From positions 124,001 through 188,000 of the forward strand of contig MCFE01000001.1 in NCBI GenBank assembly GCA_002104905.1: 64,000 nucleotides of DNA. The letters are read 5' to 3'. Positions 22,559 through 33,442 of this stretch are shown piece after piece. Made by a program: the position numbers and the translations under genes. The DNA comes from Basidiobolus meristosporus CBS 931.73 (lineage: Eukaryota > Basidiobolomycota > Basidiobolomycetes > Basidiobolales > Basidiobolaceae). Below the pieces are notes generated by a model. The model had not been told where the DNA came from, ran no database searches, and worked only from the letters and a program-made list of their open reading frames with translations. The first letter of the stretch is position 1. Each line of letters opens with the position of its first letter.

Positions 22559-22641
22559 GGAGAGATGGCCGAGTTGGTCTAAGGCGTCACGTTAAGGCCG
22601 TGATCTCTTCGGAGGCGTGGGTTCGAATCCCACTCTCTTCA
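22559..22641 (+). tRNA. tRNA-Leu(AAG), copy 1
   Basis: Class II tRNA with a long variable arm (TCTCTTCGGAGG region) and anticodon loop TTAAGGC. Identical to 30709-30791. Confidence 0.95.
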
Positions 22642-22885
22642 TTCCTTTTCAACCAGTCTTGGTTGAAATTTTCTTTTAATAAGAGTGATAGAGAAAGGGG
22701 GATGGAGTAATAAGCCTGAGGGTAGAAGTATTCGGCACAAGAAGTTTCTACTGCATTTTTCTGAAGCAAAGTAATGAAATTTAACATAGGGGAAAGCCTT
22801 GCCACCTACAAACACAAACCCGGCGGCCATCATCATTGTAAACCCAGGAATAAAAAACTTTGGGATTTGCTCCAAAAAAAATATT

Positions 22886-22958
22886 TGCCTTCTGCCGGAA
22901 TCGAACCAGCGACCTTCTGCTTACTAGGCAGACGCTCTGCCAACTGAGCCAAGGAGGC
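22886..22958 (-). tRNA. tRNA-Thr(AGT), copy 1
   Basis: Anticodon loop CTAGTAA, T-arm CTGGTTCGATTCCGG, acceptor GCCTCCT pairing AGAAGGC, discriminator A. The gypsy LTR begins 11 bp upstream of its 5' end. Identical to 30965-31037. Confidence 0.95.
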
Positions 22959-22969
22959 AACGCTTACGT

Positions 22970-23279
22970 TGTTATGAATCGAGGGCAAGCGGAGGAGGAC
23001 CGGAGGATGTCCAATACGAATCAGAGAGGTTATCTGAATAGTTGATGAACCGGTAAAAGGTTGATGCTTTATTGATAGTGTTCAAAGGAGTTTATATAGA
23101 GATAGCCTCGGAGGGAGAGCTTCCGATAACGTAGGGCAAGCTTCCAAAAGGAGGGTTCAAGATGTATTAAATAACGTGTGTATCACTGAGTGCGATTGAT
23201 CGTCTGTGTGGAATTCCAGGTGTTCGATCAGTAGTGTTCAAGTGATCGGTAGTGACTAGTTAGGATTTAAATCATAACA
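22970..23279 (-). repeat. 3' LTR of the intact gypsy element
   Basis: TGTTATG...CATAACA, 310 bp. Identical over the positions checked to the LTRs of the palindrome. On the coding strand it has TATATAA and AATAAA signals. It is CpG-rich, unlike the element body. Confidence 0.93.
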
Positions 23280-23290
23280 TACTCCCACAC

Positions 23291-26200
23291 TTAAAGAGGT
23301 TCTTCTCCTGAAGAGTCCTGTCTATCGGACTTGTAATACCAGTATTTGGTTGGTGGTGTCATTGGGTTTTTTAGCTGTGCTTCCTTTAGTCGGTCTCTAT
23401 GCACTAGGTCCTCCTTTACTTTACCTGACATGTCTGCGAGTTGAAATGTATTGAAGGGCATTTCTCTTGTGATAATAAAGGGTCCAACCCAATGTGGTTC
23501 TAGTTTTAGCCTACTTTCATTTCGGACTAATACAAGTTTTCCCAAAGTTAAGGGTTTTGTTACCACTGTTTTGTTGTACTGTTCTTTCATCTTCTCTGCT
23601 TGTCGTTTTAAATTCTTGATGGCATCATGTCTTGCATGTCCTAATTCTTCCAGTTCCCTTGTTCTGAATTCTGCCAAGTCTTTTTGGTTCTTTAAGTCCC
23701 AGATGTATGGTGGTAAGGTATCACCTGGGATTCTTGGATGTGTACCATACACTAGGTAGAAGGGGGACTTTTGTGTTGCTGAATGGACTCTAATACGACA
23801 GGCAAAGAGTGCTTGATGTACAAATTCATCCCACTTATGTTTGGCTCCTTTGACATAAGTAGTCAGCATCTTCCCAAAGAGTCCATTGAACCTCTCTGTG
23901 ACCCCATTTGTTCTAGGGTGGTATGCTGATGTCTTCAAATGTCTAACCCCCATTATCTGAAGGTATTCTTTCAAGGTTTGTTCCAAAAAGTTTGCTCCTC
24001 TGTCAGACAGAATTTCACCTGGGCATCCAAACTGCATAAAGATTTCCAGGTAAAGGAATTTTGCAACATTTTTTGCAGTAGCTGCTGGCATGGCTTTTGC
24101 TATACACCACTTAGTGGTATGGTCAATTGCAGTTATGATCCACTTGTTCCCTCTTGAAGTTTCAGGCAATATTCCAATGAAGTCAATTCCCCATCTGTAG
24201 AATGCTGGAACTGGAGTCAGTGGTTCTAATGGGGCATGTTCCTTGTTGTATGGTCTAGCCAGCTGGCACTCAGGGCAGGTCTTGAGGGTCTCAGCTATAA
24301 ATTGTTTGAGTTTAGGCCACCAGGCTCTCCTTTTAGTTATTTCATAAGTTCCTTGGATGCCCAGATGTCCAAAGGCTTTATGATTCTTGATTATCATGTC
24401 ACCTCTGTATACAAATGGAATATATGGTACAGGCCCTATTTCTTCCATGTGTCTGTAAAGTACCTCGTCTTCACCATATGAGAAATTCTCTGCTTCTTTC
24501 TTAATCTTGACCCTTACTTCCTGTGATAAATCTTCTGGCATTGTCTGACTTGCCAAGTACTCTGGCATGTATTCTGGCCAGTCCAACTCATGATCTACCA
24601 TTGATATATGTTGCCTTGAGAGTGCATCAGCAACTGTATTCTTTGGCCCAGGGAGGTAGTGGATTTTAAAATCAAATTGTTGTAGTTCTTCAATCCATCT
24701 AGTTATTCTTCTGGATAATAGCTTCTGGGTGTGAATGTATCTTAGGGATGCATGATCTGTATATACCACAAAGTGTTTGCCCTCCAAGTAGCATCTCCAC
24801 ACTCTCAGACAATGTAGTATGGCATAGAGTTCTTTTTCATGGACTGGGTAGTTTTGTTCAGTTACTGATAGCTTTTTGGACTCATAAGCAACCGGGTGTT
24901 CTTTTTGAGTCAGTACCCCTCCAACAGCTAGATCTGAAGCATCAGTGTATACACAGAAAGGTTCTGAGAAATCAGGCAACTGAAGCACAGGGGTTTGGCA
25001 TAGCTTTTCTTTCAGAGTTAGGAAAGCTGTCTCACAGTTTGGGGTCCATATATAGTCTTTCTCTTTTTTGGTCAAGTCTGTAAGGGGGGCTGCAATAGTT
25101 GCAAAGTCCCTGATGAATCTTCTGTAATATGATGCAAGTCCCAGGAAGGATCTCATTTCAGTGAGTGACTTTGGGGCTTCCCATTTCTGGATAGCATCTA
25201 TCTTGGCTGGATCCATGTGTAGTCCTTTATCTGAGATTATGTGACCAAGGTATTCAACTGATCTGGTGAGGAATTCACACTTAGGAAGTTGTGCATATAG
25301 CTTGTGCTTTTTTAGTATAGCCAGTACTGTCTTCAAGTGCTTCATGTGGTCATCCATGCTGGTACTATAGATCAGAATGTCATCTAAGTAGACCAGGACA
25401 AATTTCTCTAAATATGGTTCCAGGATGCTATTCATGAGTGTCTGAAATGTTGCTGGGGCATTAGTCAGGCCAAAGCTCATCACAACAAACTCATAATGAC
25501 CATATCTTGTGTTGAATGCTGTCTTAGAGGTGTCTTCAGGCTTAATTCTGATTTGGTGATATCCAGATGCCAGGTCTATTTTAGAGAATATCTTTGCCTT
25601 CCCCAGTTGGTCAAAGAGGGCATCAATTCTTGGTAATGGGTAGGAATTTCTGACAGTGATTGCATTTAGGGCCCTGTAGTCCACACAGAACCGTAGCTTC
25701 CCATCCTTCTTTGGAGCAAAGAGTACTGGAGCTCCCCATGGTGATTTACTGGGTTTTATCCAGCCTTTAGCCAGGTAGTCCTTCAATGTTTCCTTCAAAG
25801 TCTCCATTTCCTTTGGGGAGAACTTATATGGGGCTCTGTTTCTTGGTTTATCATCTGTTACTTCTATGGCATGGTCAATCTCTCTGCTTGGGGGTAGTGC
25901 AGGGATTTCCTTGGGAAAAACCTCTTGAAACTCTGCTAACAAGGTCTTGAGCCTGTCATTTGTCACTTCTGTGGTCTCTTGGATTTTGGCAAAGGCTATC
26001 ATGTGCAACAGTTTGGGATTCTGTCTGATAGAGTGGGCAAACTGTTTCTTTGATATGGTGTGTTCTGGTGCATTGCCTTTGTCCAGGGTTGGTTTGGGTG
26101 ACAGATGATATTTTGCATCATCCTTGTTGATTACAACTTCCTGAGTCTGCCAGTTTATGTCAGGATTGTGCTTTCTTAGCCAAGTTTGTCCCACATTGAT

Positions 26201-27640
26201 TTCAAAGTTGGCTTGGGGTATGATAATTGGGGAAATGGTGTCTTGGAAGTCCCTGATTTGTAAAGTCAAGGGTTCAGTCCTGCTGTTCACTATAATTGAT
26301 TCCTTGGTGGCACAGAGGATGTGAATTGGGGGGCAAGGGATTGTTTGTAGCTTCATCTGATCAGCTACATCTTTTGAAATGTAGACATCAGTTGCTCCAC
26401 TGTCAATGAGTACAGAGACACATTGGTTGTTGTTGAGAATCCCTGGGAGTTTCAGCATCTTTGGGGTAGTATATAAGCTCTGAGTCCTCTGATACTCCTT
26501 AACAAGGCTGATTGTGTGCTCCTCCTCCTTAGTGGAGAGTTGGAATACTCTTTGTAATGGCCTCTTTGGGCATTCATTGACTTTATGACCCTGTTCCTTG
26601 CAGTAAAAGCATAGTCCAAGCTTGAAGCATTCCTCTTTAGAAGGTCTTGGTGTGCTCTGCATAACATCTAGGTCCATAGGCTCCAGTGTGTGGGGGTAGT
26701 GTGCACCTTGTTCAGTGATTGGTTGACTACCAATAGGTATGTGGTTATTGGCTTTGAGGCCTGTAGTAGTTCTTGAGTGACCAATTCTGTGGTTGACAGC
26801 CCTTCTGAAGTGTATGGCATCATATCTTTCTGCCAGTTCCATAGCCTCTACTAGGGTTTTGGGGTCTTTGTATTCAATTTCCCATCTAGTGTTGGATTTC
26901 AGGCCTCTTAGGTATTGCTCAAGTAGTTCAGTATCAGGCATGTTTTGAATTTCCATACTAAGCAAGTTAAACTGCTCATTGTACTCTTGAACAGACTTGG
27001 CTTGAAAGAGTTTGGACAGTTTTTCTCTTGCCATTCTATCAGCATTGATAGGTGTAAACCTCTTTCTCAATGCTTTAACAAAGTCAGCCCAGGAGGCTAT
27101 GGGTGGAAAGATGCCCCTATTCATTCCTTGAATGTGAAGTTTCCACCACATGGTTGCTTCCTTTCTGAAAAGTGAACAGGCATAATGTACTTTGACTTCT
27201 TCAGAGTCATCTGAGAAGTATAGGTACTGCTCTACTTCAAATATCCAAGTCTCTAGAGTGGCAGTGTGTCTTTTGCCTTCAAAGATGTTGGGTTTCTGAA
27301 GTTTCAGATTTGTTGCTCTATATTGTTTTGTGAAGTCCAGAGAGCCTTGCCCATCTTCTCCAAGATTCAAGGAATTGGGAGGCACCGCAGGTCTTACAGA
27401 TGAGGCTTCACCCTCTCTCTGTATACCTTGACCAGTAAACCATGATCTCTGGGTGTTCACAAAATGTAAAGAGTCCAAGTCTGTCTGCCTACCCATTCTT
27501 GGGTCCAGACTAGGGAGGGCCGCAGGCTCAGTTGTGTGGGACTGTCCTTGACCGGCTAACTCAGCAACTTGTTGTTCAAGACTCTCAATATAGGCCAACA
27601 TTTCTTCTGAAGAGCTAAATTTTGGCCTTTCTTCACTCAT
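23291..27640 (-). CDS. Ty3/gypsy Gag-Pol polyprotein, 1449 aa
   Basis: One frame holds Gag and Pol with no frameshift. From the ATG at 27640 it opens [14 protein letters not shown]. Landmarks: Gag capsid ([14 protein letters not shown], about 120-290), CCHC knuckle [14 protein letters not shown] (about 344-357), aspartic protease [12 protein letters not shown] (Asp about 413), RT with [23 protein letters not shown] and YLDDILIYS (about 750), RNase [13 protein letters not shown], and integrase with an H2C2 finger ([10 protein letters not shown]...CPECQLA). The DDE core is seen in [15 protein letters not shown] and NGVTERFN. The C-terminus has a GPF motif ([11 protein letters not shown]) but no chromodomain. 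The stop lies 11 bp before the 3' LTR. It appears capable of autonomous retrotransposition. Confidence 0.96.
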   Translation of the reverse strand: MSEERPKFSSSEEMLAYIESLEQQVAELAGQGQSHTTEPAALPSLDPRMGRQTDLDSLHFVNTQRSWFTGQGIQREGEASSVRPAVPPNSLNLGEDGQGSLDFTKQYRATNLKLQKPNIFEGKRHTATLETWIFEVEQYLYFSDDSEEVKVHYACSLFRKEATMWWKLHIQGMNRGIFPPIASWADFVKALRKRFTPINADRMAREKLSKLFQAKSVQEYNEQFNLLSMEIQNMPDTELLEQYLRGLKSNTRWEIEYKDPKTLVEAMELAERYDAIHFRRAVNHRIGHSRTTTGLKANNHIPIGSQPITEQGAHYPHTLEPMDLDVMQSTPRPSKEECFKLGLCFYCKEQGHKVNECPKRPLQRVFQLSTKEEEHTISLVKEYQRTQSLYTTPKMLKLPGILNNNQCVSVLIDSGATDVYISKDVADQMKLQTIPCPPIHILCATKESIIVNSRTEPLTLQIRDFQDTISPIIIPQANFEINVGQTWLRKHNPDINWQTQEVVINKDDAKYHLSPKPTLDKGNAPEHTISKKQFAHSIRQNPKLLHMIAFAKIQETTEVTNDRLKTLLAEFQEVFPKEIPALPPSREIDHAIEVTDDKPRNRAPYKFSPKEMETLKETLKDYLAKGWIKPSKSPWGAPVLFAPKKDGKLRFCVDYRALNAITVRNSYPLPRIDALFDQLGKAKIFSKIDLASGYHQIRIKPEDTSKTAFNTRYGHYEFVVMSFGLTNAPATFQTLMNSILEPYLEKFVLVYLDDILIYSTSMDDHMKHLKTVLAILKKHKLYAQLPKCEFLTRSVEYLGHIISDKGLHMDPAKIDAIQKWEAPKSLTEMRSFLGLASYYRRFIRDFATIAAPLTDLTKKEKDYIWTPNCETAFLTLKEKLCQTPVLQLPDFSEPFCVYTDASDLAVGGVLTQKEHPVAYESKKLSVTEQNYPVHEKELYAILHCLRVWRCYLEGKHFVVYTDHASLRYIHTQKLLSRRITRWIEELQQFDFKIHYLPGPKNTVADALSRQHISMVDHELDWPEYMPEYLASQTMPEDLSQEVRVKIKKEAENFSYGEDEVLYRHMEEIGPVPYIPFVYRGDMIIKNHKAFGHLGIQGTYEITKRRAWWPKLKQFIAETLKTCPECQLARPYNKEHAPLEPLTPVPAFYRWGIDFIGILPETSRGNKWIITAIDHTTKWCIAKAMPAATAKNVAKFLYLEIFMQFGCPGEILSDRGANFLEQTLKEYLQIMGVRHLKTSAYHPRTNGVTERFNGLFGKMLTTYVKGAKHKWDEFVHQALFACRIRVHSATQKSPFYLVYGTHPRIPGDTLPPYIWDLKNQKDLAEFRTRELEELGHARHDAIKNLKRQAEKMKEQYNKTVVTKPLTLGKLVLVRNESRLKLEPHWVGPFIITREMPFNTFQLADMSGKVKEDLVHRDRLKEAQLKNPMTPPTKYWYYKSDRQDSSGEEPL

Positions 27641-27779
27641 TTTGTTTTTGGGTATTGTTTGATTTGCGGTAGGCGGGTGTGTTTACCAAGGGGGCTGGTT
27701 CTCTGGCAGAATTGACTGGGTACTGTTTTTTTTTTTTTTTTGAGTGAAACGGAGGGTTTCTCTGGGAGTGGAGGTCTCG

Positions 27780-27990
27780 GCAGGTACGAGGTATCTCTGG
27801 ACAATTGGAAGATATCTGGGAGATCGAGTTTCTGGGAGATCGGAGAGTTTCTGGAGATCGGAAGAGTTTCTGAGAGATTGGAAAAGTTTCTGGGAGATCG
27901 GAAGAGTTTCTGAGAGATGGAAAGTTTCTGGGAGATCGGAAGAGTTTCTGAGAGATTGGAAAAGTTTCTGGGAGGTACGGAGGTTTTTGT
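27780..27990. repeat. Leader tandem repeat of the gypsy element
   Basis: About ten imperfect 18-20-bp units of the type GGAGATCGGAAGAGTTTCTG alternating with GAGATTGGAAAAGTTTCTGG, between the PBS and Gag. Copy number differs from the palindrome arms. A T-run of about 20 lies nearby at 27726. Confidence 0.88.
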
Positions 27991-28024
27991 TTTTTTTTGG
28001 AGATCGGAGGTTCGCTGCTACCAA

Positions 28025-28334
28025 TGTTATGAATCGAGGGCAAGCGGAGGAGGACCGGAGGATGTCCAATACGGATCAGAGAGGTTATCTGAATAGTTGA
28101 TGAACCGGTAAAAGGTTGATGCTTTATTGATAGTGTTCAAAGGCGTTTATATAGAGATAGCCTCGGAGGGAGAGCTTCCGATAACGTAGGGCAAGCTTCC
28201 AAAAGGAGGGTTCAAGATGTATTAAATAACGTGTGTATCACTGAGTGCGATTGATTGTCTGTGTGCAATTCCAGGTGTTCGATCAGTAGTGTTCAAGTGA
28301 TCGGTAGTGACTAGTTAGGATTTAAATCATAACA
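28025..28334 (-). repeat. 5' LTR of the intact gypsy element
   Basis: 310 bp, differing from the 3' LTR at about four sites (for example AATACGGATC against AATACGAATC). It is followed on the coding strand by T and TGGTAGCAGCG. Confidence 0.93.
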
Positions 28335-28630
28335 TTACATCCATCTCATATTTTTCTTACGACTAGAAAGGTTCGCAAACCTAGAGTGTTCATGTCACTC
28401 GATACTAATTTTTTTGTGATTAAAAGAACTTCCAAATTCGTCAATTTTCAGTGGTCGTTAATTATTGCCAAATAGCTTGTAACAAAAGGAAACACAAAGC
28501 TACCAACGATGCCAGATTGTGCTTGTATGAGAACACACGCTATCTAGTAATGCACTTTCAAAATGTGGTTCATTTGCACCTTGAATGCAAGTCTGTGGGC
28601 TGTACTGATCTGACAACCACTAAAATAAAA
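28335..28630. other. Spacer between gypsy element and tRNA-His
   Basis: Nothing recognised in this AT-rich stretch beyond the target-site sequence at its left end. Confidence 0.4.
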
Positions 28631-28701
28631 TGCCATTGCTCGGAATCGAACCGAGGTCGACGCGGCCACAACGCGATGTACTGCCACTATACTACAATGG
28701 C
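28631..28701 (-). tRNA. tRNA-His(GTG)
   Basis: Acceptor GCCATTG/CAATGGC, anticodon loop TTGTGGC, T-arm CTCGGTTCGATTCCGAG. Confidence 0.95.
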
Positions 28702-28881
28702 GAATTCAGTATTTGACCCATTACCTGACTTCATGTTATGTTCACTGATTATACCTTGCGACTAGCTACCCATCTGCATTGGTAGGTTCAATGTGAAGAT
28801 GGGTACATGATACAGTGAGCATTCTGAATGGAGTAAAGTCTTGTGGGAATATAGAGTTTTGCTTGCTTTCTAACAATAACT

Positions 28882-28953
28882 TCCTCATTGGTCCAGTGGT
28901 TAGGATTTCTCGCTTTCACCGAGACGGCCGGGGTTCGATTCCCCGATGGGGAA
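28882..28953 (+). tRNA. tRNA-Glu(TTC)
   Basis: Acceptor TCCTCAT/ATGGGGA, anticodon loop CTTTCAC, T-arm CGGGGTTCGATTCCCCG. Confidence 0.95.
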
Positions 28954-29153
28954 ATACTTTTGTCCTATGTTTTTATTAGTGGTTGGGATGATATGCAGGA
29001 AAGCCGCAAGCTCAAGGGCCCCGTGTAGAGAATACCAAAATGATCAAGGCCATCCTTACGTGAAGCATACACACAAAAAGTGATCGATCTTTTTTCATAT
29101 ATGGGGACTGGCCAAGGTCCTACTGATACAACACCCACCAAAACAAAAATCAG

Positions 29154-29225
29154 TGAGGAGTGCGTGATTTGAACACGCAACCTTTCGCTCTGGAGGCGAA
29201 CGCGCTACCGTTGCGCCAACCCCCC
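29154..29225 (-). tRNA. tRNA-Trp(CCA)
   Basis: Anticodon loop CTCCAGA, acceptor GGGGGGT/ACTCCTC with two G-U pairs, D-arm GGCGCAACGGTAGCGC, T-arm GCGTGTTCAAATCACGC. Confidence 0.93.
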
Positions 29226-29369
29226 ACTTACATTTGTTACGTAGTTAACTACCTACATAAAACCCCATTTTACAACATGTACTCTCCCTCATAAGACTTG
29301 GTACTTCGTTGCAAATTTTAAAATTTTCTTGATGACCATATATAGCAAGTTGAGTTATCCATCAACGAA

Positions 29370-29443
29370 GTCTTCGTGGTGTAGTTGGTTATCACGTCTG
29401 TCTAACACACAGACGGTCCTCGGTTCGAATCCGAGCGAAGACA
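29370..29443 (+). tRNA. tRNA-Val(AAC), copy 2
   Basis: Identical 74-nt copy of 19670-19743 in unrelated flanks. Confidence 0.96.
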
Positions 29444-29660
29444 TCATTTTTCCCTCTGCTGCATAATCTTTTGCAAATACTTGCTCTTTGTGCCCTCCAT
29501 AACACATCGCATTTACTCTATATCACTACCTATGGAAGATACTATACTCACCCGCCCCGAATCTGTTCTTCCACCTGAACAAAGCAAAGGCCCCTCCTCT
29601 TCGCCGAAGCTCAAAGGTTTAGATGTCCAGCAGAGAGCAATAATACGGTATTCCCACACA

Positions 29661-29733
29661 GGGGGTCTAGCTCAGATGGTAGAGCGCTCGCTTAGCATGC
29701 GAGAGGCACTGGGATCGATACCCAGGTCCTCCA
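29661..29733 (+). tRNA. tRNA-Ala(AGC), copy 2
   Basis: Identical to 21184-21256, with the same G3:U70 pair and the same mismatch at 6:67. Confidence 0.95.
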
Positions 29734-29954
29734 GTATCGATTATACGGTATTCGTTTTGCTTGGAATCTGTACTGCCAATACACCTTTGAAGAAGCAGCA
29801 TGGAAGCGTACTGCAAACAGGTGTGATATCTATTTTAGATATTTCGCGTAAGAGCATCACTAGGACAAAGGCCTAAATGCTGCTTTCCTCTATTGTTCGG
29901 TGTGCATATTTCAATTCCAAAAGGTATATGGCTAAGAGGTGCAAAAAGCAAAAA

Positions 29955-30027
29955 CACCCAACGTGGGGGTCGAACCCACAACCTTGAGATTAAGAGTCTC
30001 ACGCTCTACCGATTGAGCTAGCCGGGC
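29955..30027 (-). tRNA. tRNA-Lys(CTT), copy 2
   Basis: Identical to 21598-21670. Confidence 0.95.
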
Positions 30028-30213
30028 ATGTTACACTTCAGTTACCGTGTGTTATGTTATAACATCGCAGATCCTGAGAAAGACAAAGTAGATGATCGAA
30101 TACATCTCTAAAAAATGCAAGAGCCAGTATACTGCTATCACTACTGTCACTTGATAACTCGATGGGTTGCCTGTCTAATCCTATGATAACACGGATCAAA
30201 ACTATCCTAAAAA

Positions 30214-30286
30214 TGCCGTCTCTGCGGATTGAACGCAGGACCTTCAGAACTTCAGTCTGACGCTCTCCCAACTGAGCTAAGACGGC
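30214..30286 (-). tRNA. tRNA-Phe(GAA)
   Basis: Acceptor GCCGTCT/AGACGGC, anticodon loop CTGAAGT, T-arm CTGCGTTCAATCCGCAG. Confidence 0.95.
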
Positions 30287-30708
30287 TAGTTGCTCTTACT
30301 ATAGGGTAAAGACTTATCTGTCTCAAGCCCAAAATACATTTGAAACACGGGACGCGTGTGTAATCGACAGACCATAATGTATACATTGCAATATCAACAC
30401 CTTGCTAGCACCATTATATCCAAGGCGCAAATCCTGTAACCTGAGGTTTACTCAAGCCGGTAGATCTGTCGAGTCACATTTGAGCAGATGAGCTTTCTAG
30501 CCGAAGCACAATAGAGTAGCAAAAACGGATTGCATTTAATATCTAGCAGATAGGATACATGACAACGCCAGCGCACTAGTTGATCTCAAACCCGTAGCCC
30601 GGATTTTTGATAAAGATGCTGGGAAAATTACCGAGCCCGGCTGCTTCCATTGTGTGAATAAACGAGCCAAATGGATAATAGAGTATTGGCCTACTTCCGA
30701 ACAGAAAT
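30287..30708. other. tRNA-array spacer
   Basis: No feature recognised, and no similarity noticed to the corresponding spacer of the first array. Confidence 0.4.
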
Positions 30709-30791
30709 GGAGAGATGGCCGAGTTGGTCTAAGGCGTCACGTTAAGGCCGTGATCTCTTCGGAGGCGTGGGTTCGAATCCCACTCTCTTCA
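30709..30791 (+). tRNA. tRNA-Leu(AAG), copy 2
   Basis: Identical to 22559-22641, including the variable arm and six bases of 5' flank (AAATGG). Confidence 0.95.
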
Positions 30792-30964
30792 TTACTTTTT
30801 GCTCTCAACCAAATGGATACCATTTTATAAACTTGCTTGTTGTATGTATGAGGCCACTGGGAATTCACATAATCTCTCTAAAAAATCTTTTCATCGTAGT
30901 AACCAGCAATGAACCATGCCCAGAAAAGAATGTTACGCATAAACGATGCAATCGCAAAAAGATA

Positions 30965-31037
30965 TGCCTTCTGCCGGAATCGAACCAGCGACCTTCTGCT
31001 TACTAGGCAGACGCTCTGCCAACTGAGCCAAGGAGGC
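30965..31037 (-). tRNA. tRNA-Thr(AGT), copy 2
   Basis: Identical to 22886-22958. No LTR next to this copy. Confidence 0.95.
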
Positions 31038-31742
31038 AATACATTTGGCAGTGATGTCCTTTCCAAGATCACTCTTTGTCTTTTGAGCAAGAGACAATCT
31101 TCAACTCTGAATATAACTGCTTTTCTTTGTAGTGGTCTTTCAGCTAGTAAATATGCTATTTCAATCTTCTACGCATTATGTTACCCATCTTCATATTGTA
31201 CGTAGATGGACACAAAGTTCTATGTGTGCATACTGCTACGATACCATTTCTATTCTAGATAGCAGTGCATCGATGGTTAGGAAATCACTCTTGTTAATGC
31301 GTCTAGCTGTGACAACTAACCCATGGGTTCGAAGCTGGCATAAGCACTTTGTCAGCATAAGCAATGTGGCACATACCTGGGCCGTTATGAAAAAATTATC
31401 TATACTCAGTTTTGCAAAAGTTTGCGCGTGACCGAGTAAAAATGTTTATTCACTTTTATTAACCCTAAACTTGTTTGCCCAGGATGTGCTCAACGTTACC
31501 AAGAATTAAGTATTCATGAAGGATTGAGATGCACACCCTACAATCCAGAGGCTAAAGGCATTCATCCCTGTGTCTAGATTTAGTGTTTACACATCTTCGA
31601 GGAGAAACACACTCCCTAGGGTTAGGGAGAAGATTGTGTACGGTGCAAAAGTGACCCTTGTCACAGTTGAGAGGAGAAGCAGAAAACAGAGATGCGGTTT
31701 TTTGAGTGAAAGCAGCCATAATTAGACAAAATGCGAGCAAAA
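31038..31742. other. tRNA-array spacer
   Basis: No gene or RNA supported over about 700 bp. Confidence 0.4.
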
Positions 31743-31813
31743 TGCATACTCGGGGAATCGAACCCCGGTCTACCGCGTGGCAGGCGGTAATTATACCACT
31801 AAACCAAGTATGC
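31743..31813 (-). tRNA. tRNA-Gly(GCC)
   Basis: Acceptor GCATACT/AGTATGC, anticodon loop CTGCCAC, T-arm CGGGGTTCGATTCCCCG. Confidence 0.95.
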
Positions 31814-32166
31814 ACTTGATAAAGGGAGCAACGCAATAATCAGAGATGTAACGTAATAGATTTATTCCCAAGCCCCTTCTCCCCTTGAGATTGATCATCC
31901 CAGATGACCGGATCACTCTAATAACGAAATAAGTATAGGCATTACCTTACCACGTAATGTAATGTACCATTGGCAATTGAGCAAGACAGAAAAGAGTACA
32001 GGCAGTAGCGTATCACATGTGACTCTATTGTGTAGCTACGGTGAGCTTTGCATGACTGCCGCAAATACACCTCCAAAGTATAACAACTATACTTGGCCGA
32101 ATGAAATACAACAGTTCAGTTACATGTCCATCCATGGACGCATAAATCTTCCCTGGTTCAAGAATA
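31814..32166. other. tRNA-array spacer
   Basis: Nothing recognised. Confidence 0.4.
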
Positions 32167-32238
32167 TCCGCATTGGTCCAGTGGTCAGGATCTCTCGCTC
32201 TCACCGAGAAGGCCGGGGTTCGATTCCCCGATGCGGAA
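32167..32238 (+). tRNA. tRNA-Glu(CTC)
   Basis: Acceptor TCCGCAT/ATGCGGA, anticodon loop CTCTCAC. Otherwise close to the Glu(TTC) gene at 28882. Confidence 0.95.
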
Positions 32239-32410
32239 GTTCACATTCAGTAACTTTTTGTAAGTTGGTGTAGTACGAGTGACTCGAGATGAAATTATTT
32301 TGTGATCACAAGAGAGGATCAGCGACAAACTATAGATCTTTCTTGTTGCTAGCACATGTTTAGATGTATGTACAATTGTTAATGATCCGACCTCCAATAT
32401 GACTGTACAT

Positions 32411-32483
32411 GGGCGTATGGCCAAATGGATAAGGCGCCTGACTACGGATCAGGAGATTCCAGGTTCGATCCCTGGTATGCTCG
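32411..32483 (+). tRNA. tRNA-Arg(ACG)
   Basis: Anticodon loop CTACGGA, D-arm GGCCAAATGGATAAGGC, T-arm CCAGGTTCGATCCCTGG, acceptor GGGCGTA/TATGCTC. Confidence 0.94.
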
Positions 32484-32751
32484 TACAACAATTTTTTATG
32501 TTCCATGTTACTCGGAATACTAATACTCAAACTTACTTTTGTAAGTTTCATGGCATGATAAGCTCTAGACATGATGGCTGCAATCAGTGCATATCCTCTG
32601 CAATACAATAGTTTATTTGATTATTCACTCGATAGCATTGTGATGTCTACTAGCTGTTATGTTCTTTCATAAAAAGGCCATTGCCCACACCATCACGTAT
32701 CATCAAACCCAACCTTCAATTAATCCCATCATCCAAATAGCCAAAAGAAAA

Positions 32752-32823
32752 CTCTCAGACCGGGAATTGAACCCGGGTCTCCCGCGTGACAGGCGGGGAT
32801 ACTTACCACTATACTATCTGAGA
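32752..32823 (-). tRNA. tRNA-Asp(GTC)
   Basis: Acceptor TCTCAGA/TCTGAGA, anticodon loop CTGTCAC, discriminator G. Confidence 0.95.
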
Positions 32824-33270
32824 AGATATCTATCAAGTGAAATATTTAATTTATAACGCACACTATTTAATACTTGGTAAAGCATATTAGGGAGGCTATC
32901 GGGCTGGCAAAAACAATTTGAACAATTAGCCTACGTATGAAAATACATTTTCCCCTCTCCCACCCATCTATGATGTGTGTCAATTTCCCCCAGCTGCACA
33001 GTGTATATCTTCTGACTCAGTAAAAACATACACACGATATTTACTACACAATAAAATGGGTATATTGCTGCAACGTTGTTGGCCTTTGATTGTACATTGA
33101 TTAGATTGAATTCAATAAAAATCACAATTTCTACTTTGAGCACTGATTGACAAATAAGCGCTAAAATGGATTTACTCATGAATAAAGTACCATACAAGTG
33201 ACCATCCGACTTCCATTCAACACCCTGCCCCCTACTCCAACTAAATACTGCACACAGAAAAAGGTAAAAA
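32824..33270. other. tRNA-array spacer
   Basis: AT-rich, no feature recognised. Confidence 0.4.
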
Positions 33271-33344
33271 TGCTCACAGCAGGGGTCGAACCTGCGACCT
33301 TGGCGTTATTAGCACCACGCTCTAACCAACTGAGCTATGCGAGC
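33271..33344 (-). tRNA. tRNA-Ile(AAT)
   Basis: Anticodon loop CTAATAA, D-arm AGCTCAGTTGGTTAGAGC, T-arm GCAGGTTCGACCCCTGC. It ends 5 bp from the tRNA-Ser gene. Confidence 0.95.
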
Positions 33345-33349
33345 ATATA

Positions 33350-33431
33350 CGACAACAGCAGGATTTGAACCTGCGCGGGCAGAGCCCATATGATTTCTAG
33401 TCATACGCCTTAACCACTCGGCCATATTGTC
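33350..33431 (-). tRNA. tRNA-Ser(AGA)
   Basis: Class II tRNA with a long variable arm, anticodon loop CTAGAAA, acceptor GACAATA/TGTTGTC, discriminator G. The palindromic gypsy LTR begins 11 bp upstream of its 5' end. Confidence 0.95.
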
Positions 33432-33442
33432 TGATATATCAA

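Larger units (their letters stand above)
22970..28334 (-). mobile_element. Complete Ty3/gypsy element, likely intact
   Basis: 5365 bp on minus with two 310-bp LTRs (22970-23279 and 28025-28334) that differ at about four positions. The primer binding site TGGTAGCAGCG (complementary to initiator tRNA-Met) is one base inside the 5' LTR. A purine tract (GTGTGGGAGTA) abuts the 3' LTR. Internally there is one uninterrupted gag-pol ORF. Immediate flanks are TTACGT and TTACAT, a target-site duplication with one later change. It sits 11 bp upstream of tRNA-Thr. Confidence 0.95.

Noticed and set aside
29481-29876. 131-codon ORF overlapping tRNA-Ala copy 2
   Set aside because: Reads straight through the tRNA gene and has no recognisable product.
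30887-31300. 98-codon ORF spanning tRNA-Thr copy 2
   Set aside because: Begins with antisense-tRNA translation (CRNRTSDLLLTRQTLCQLSQ-like), a common artefact.
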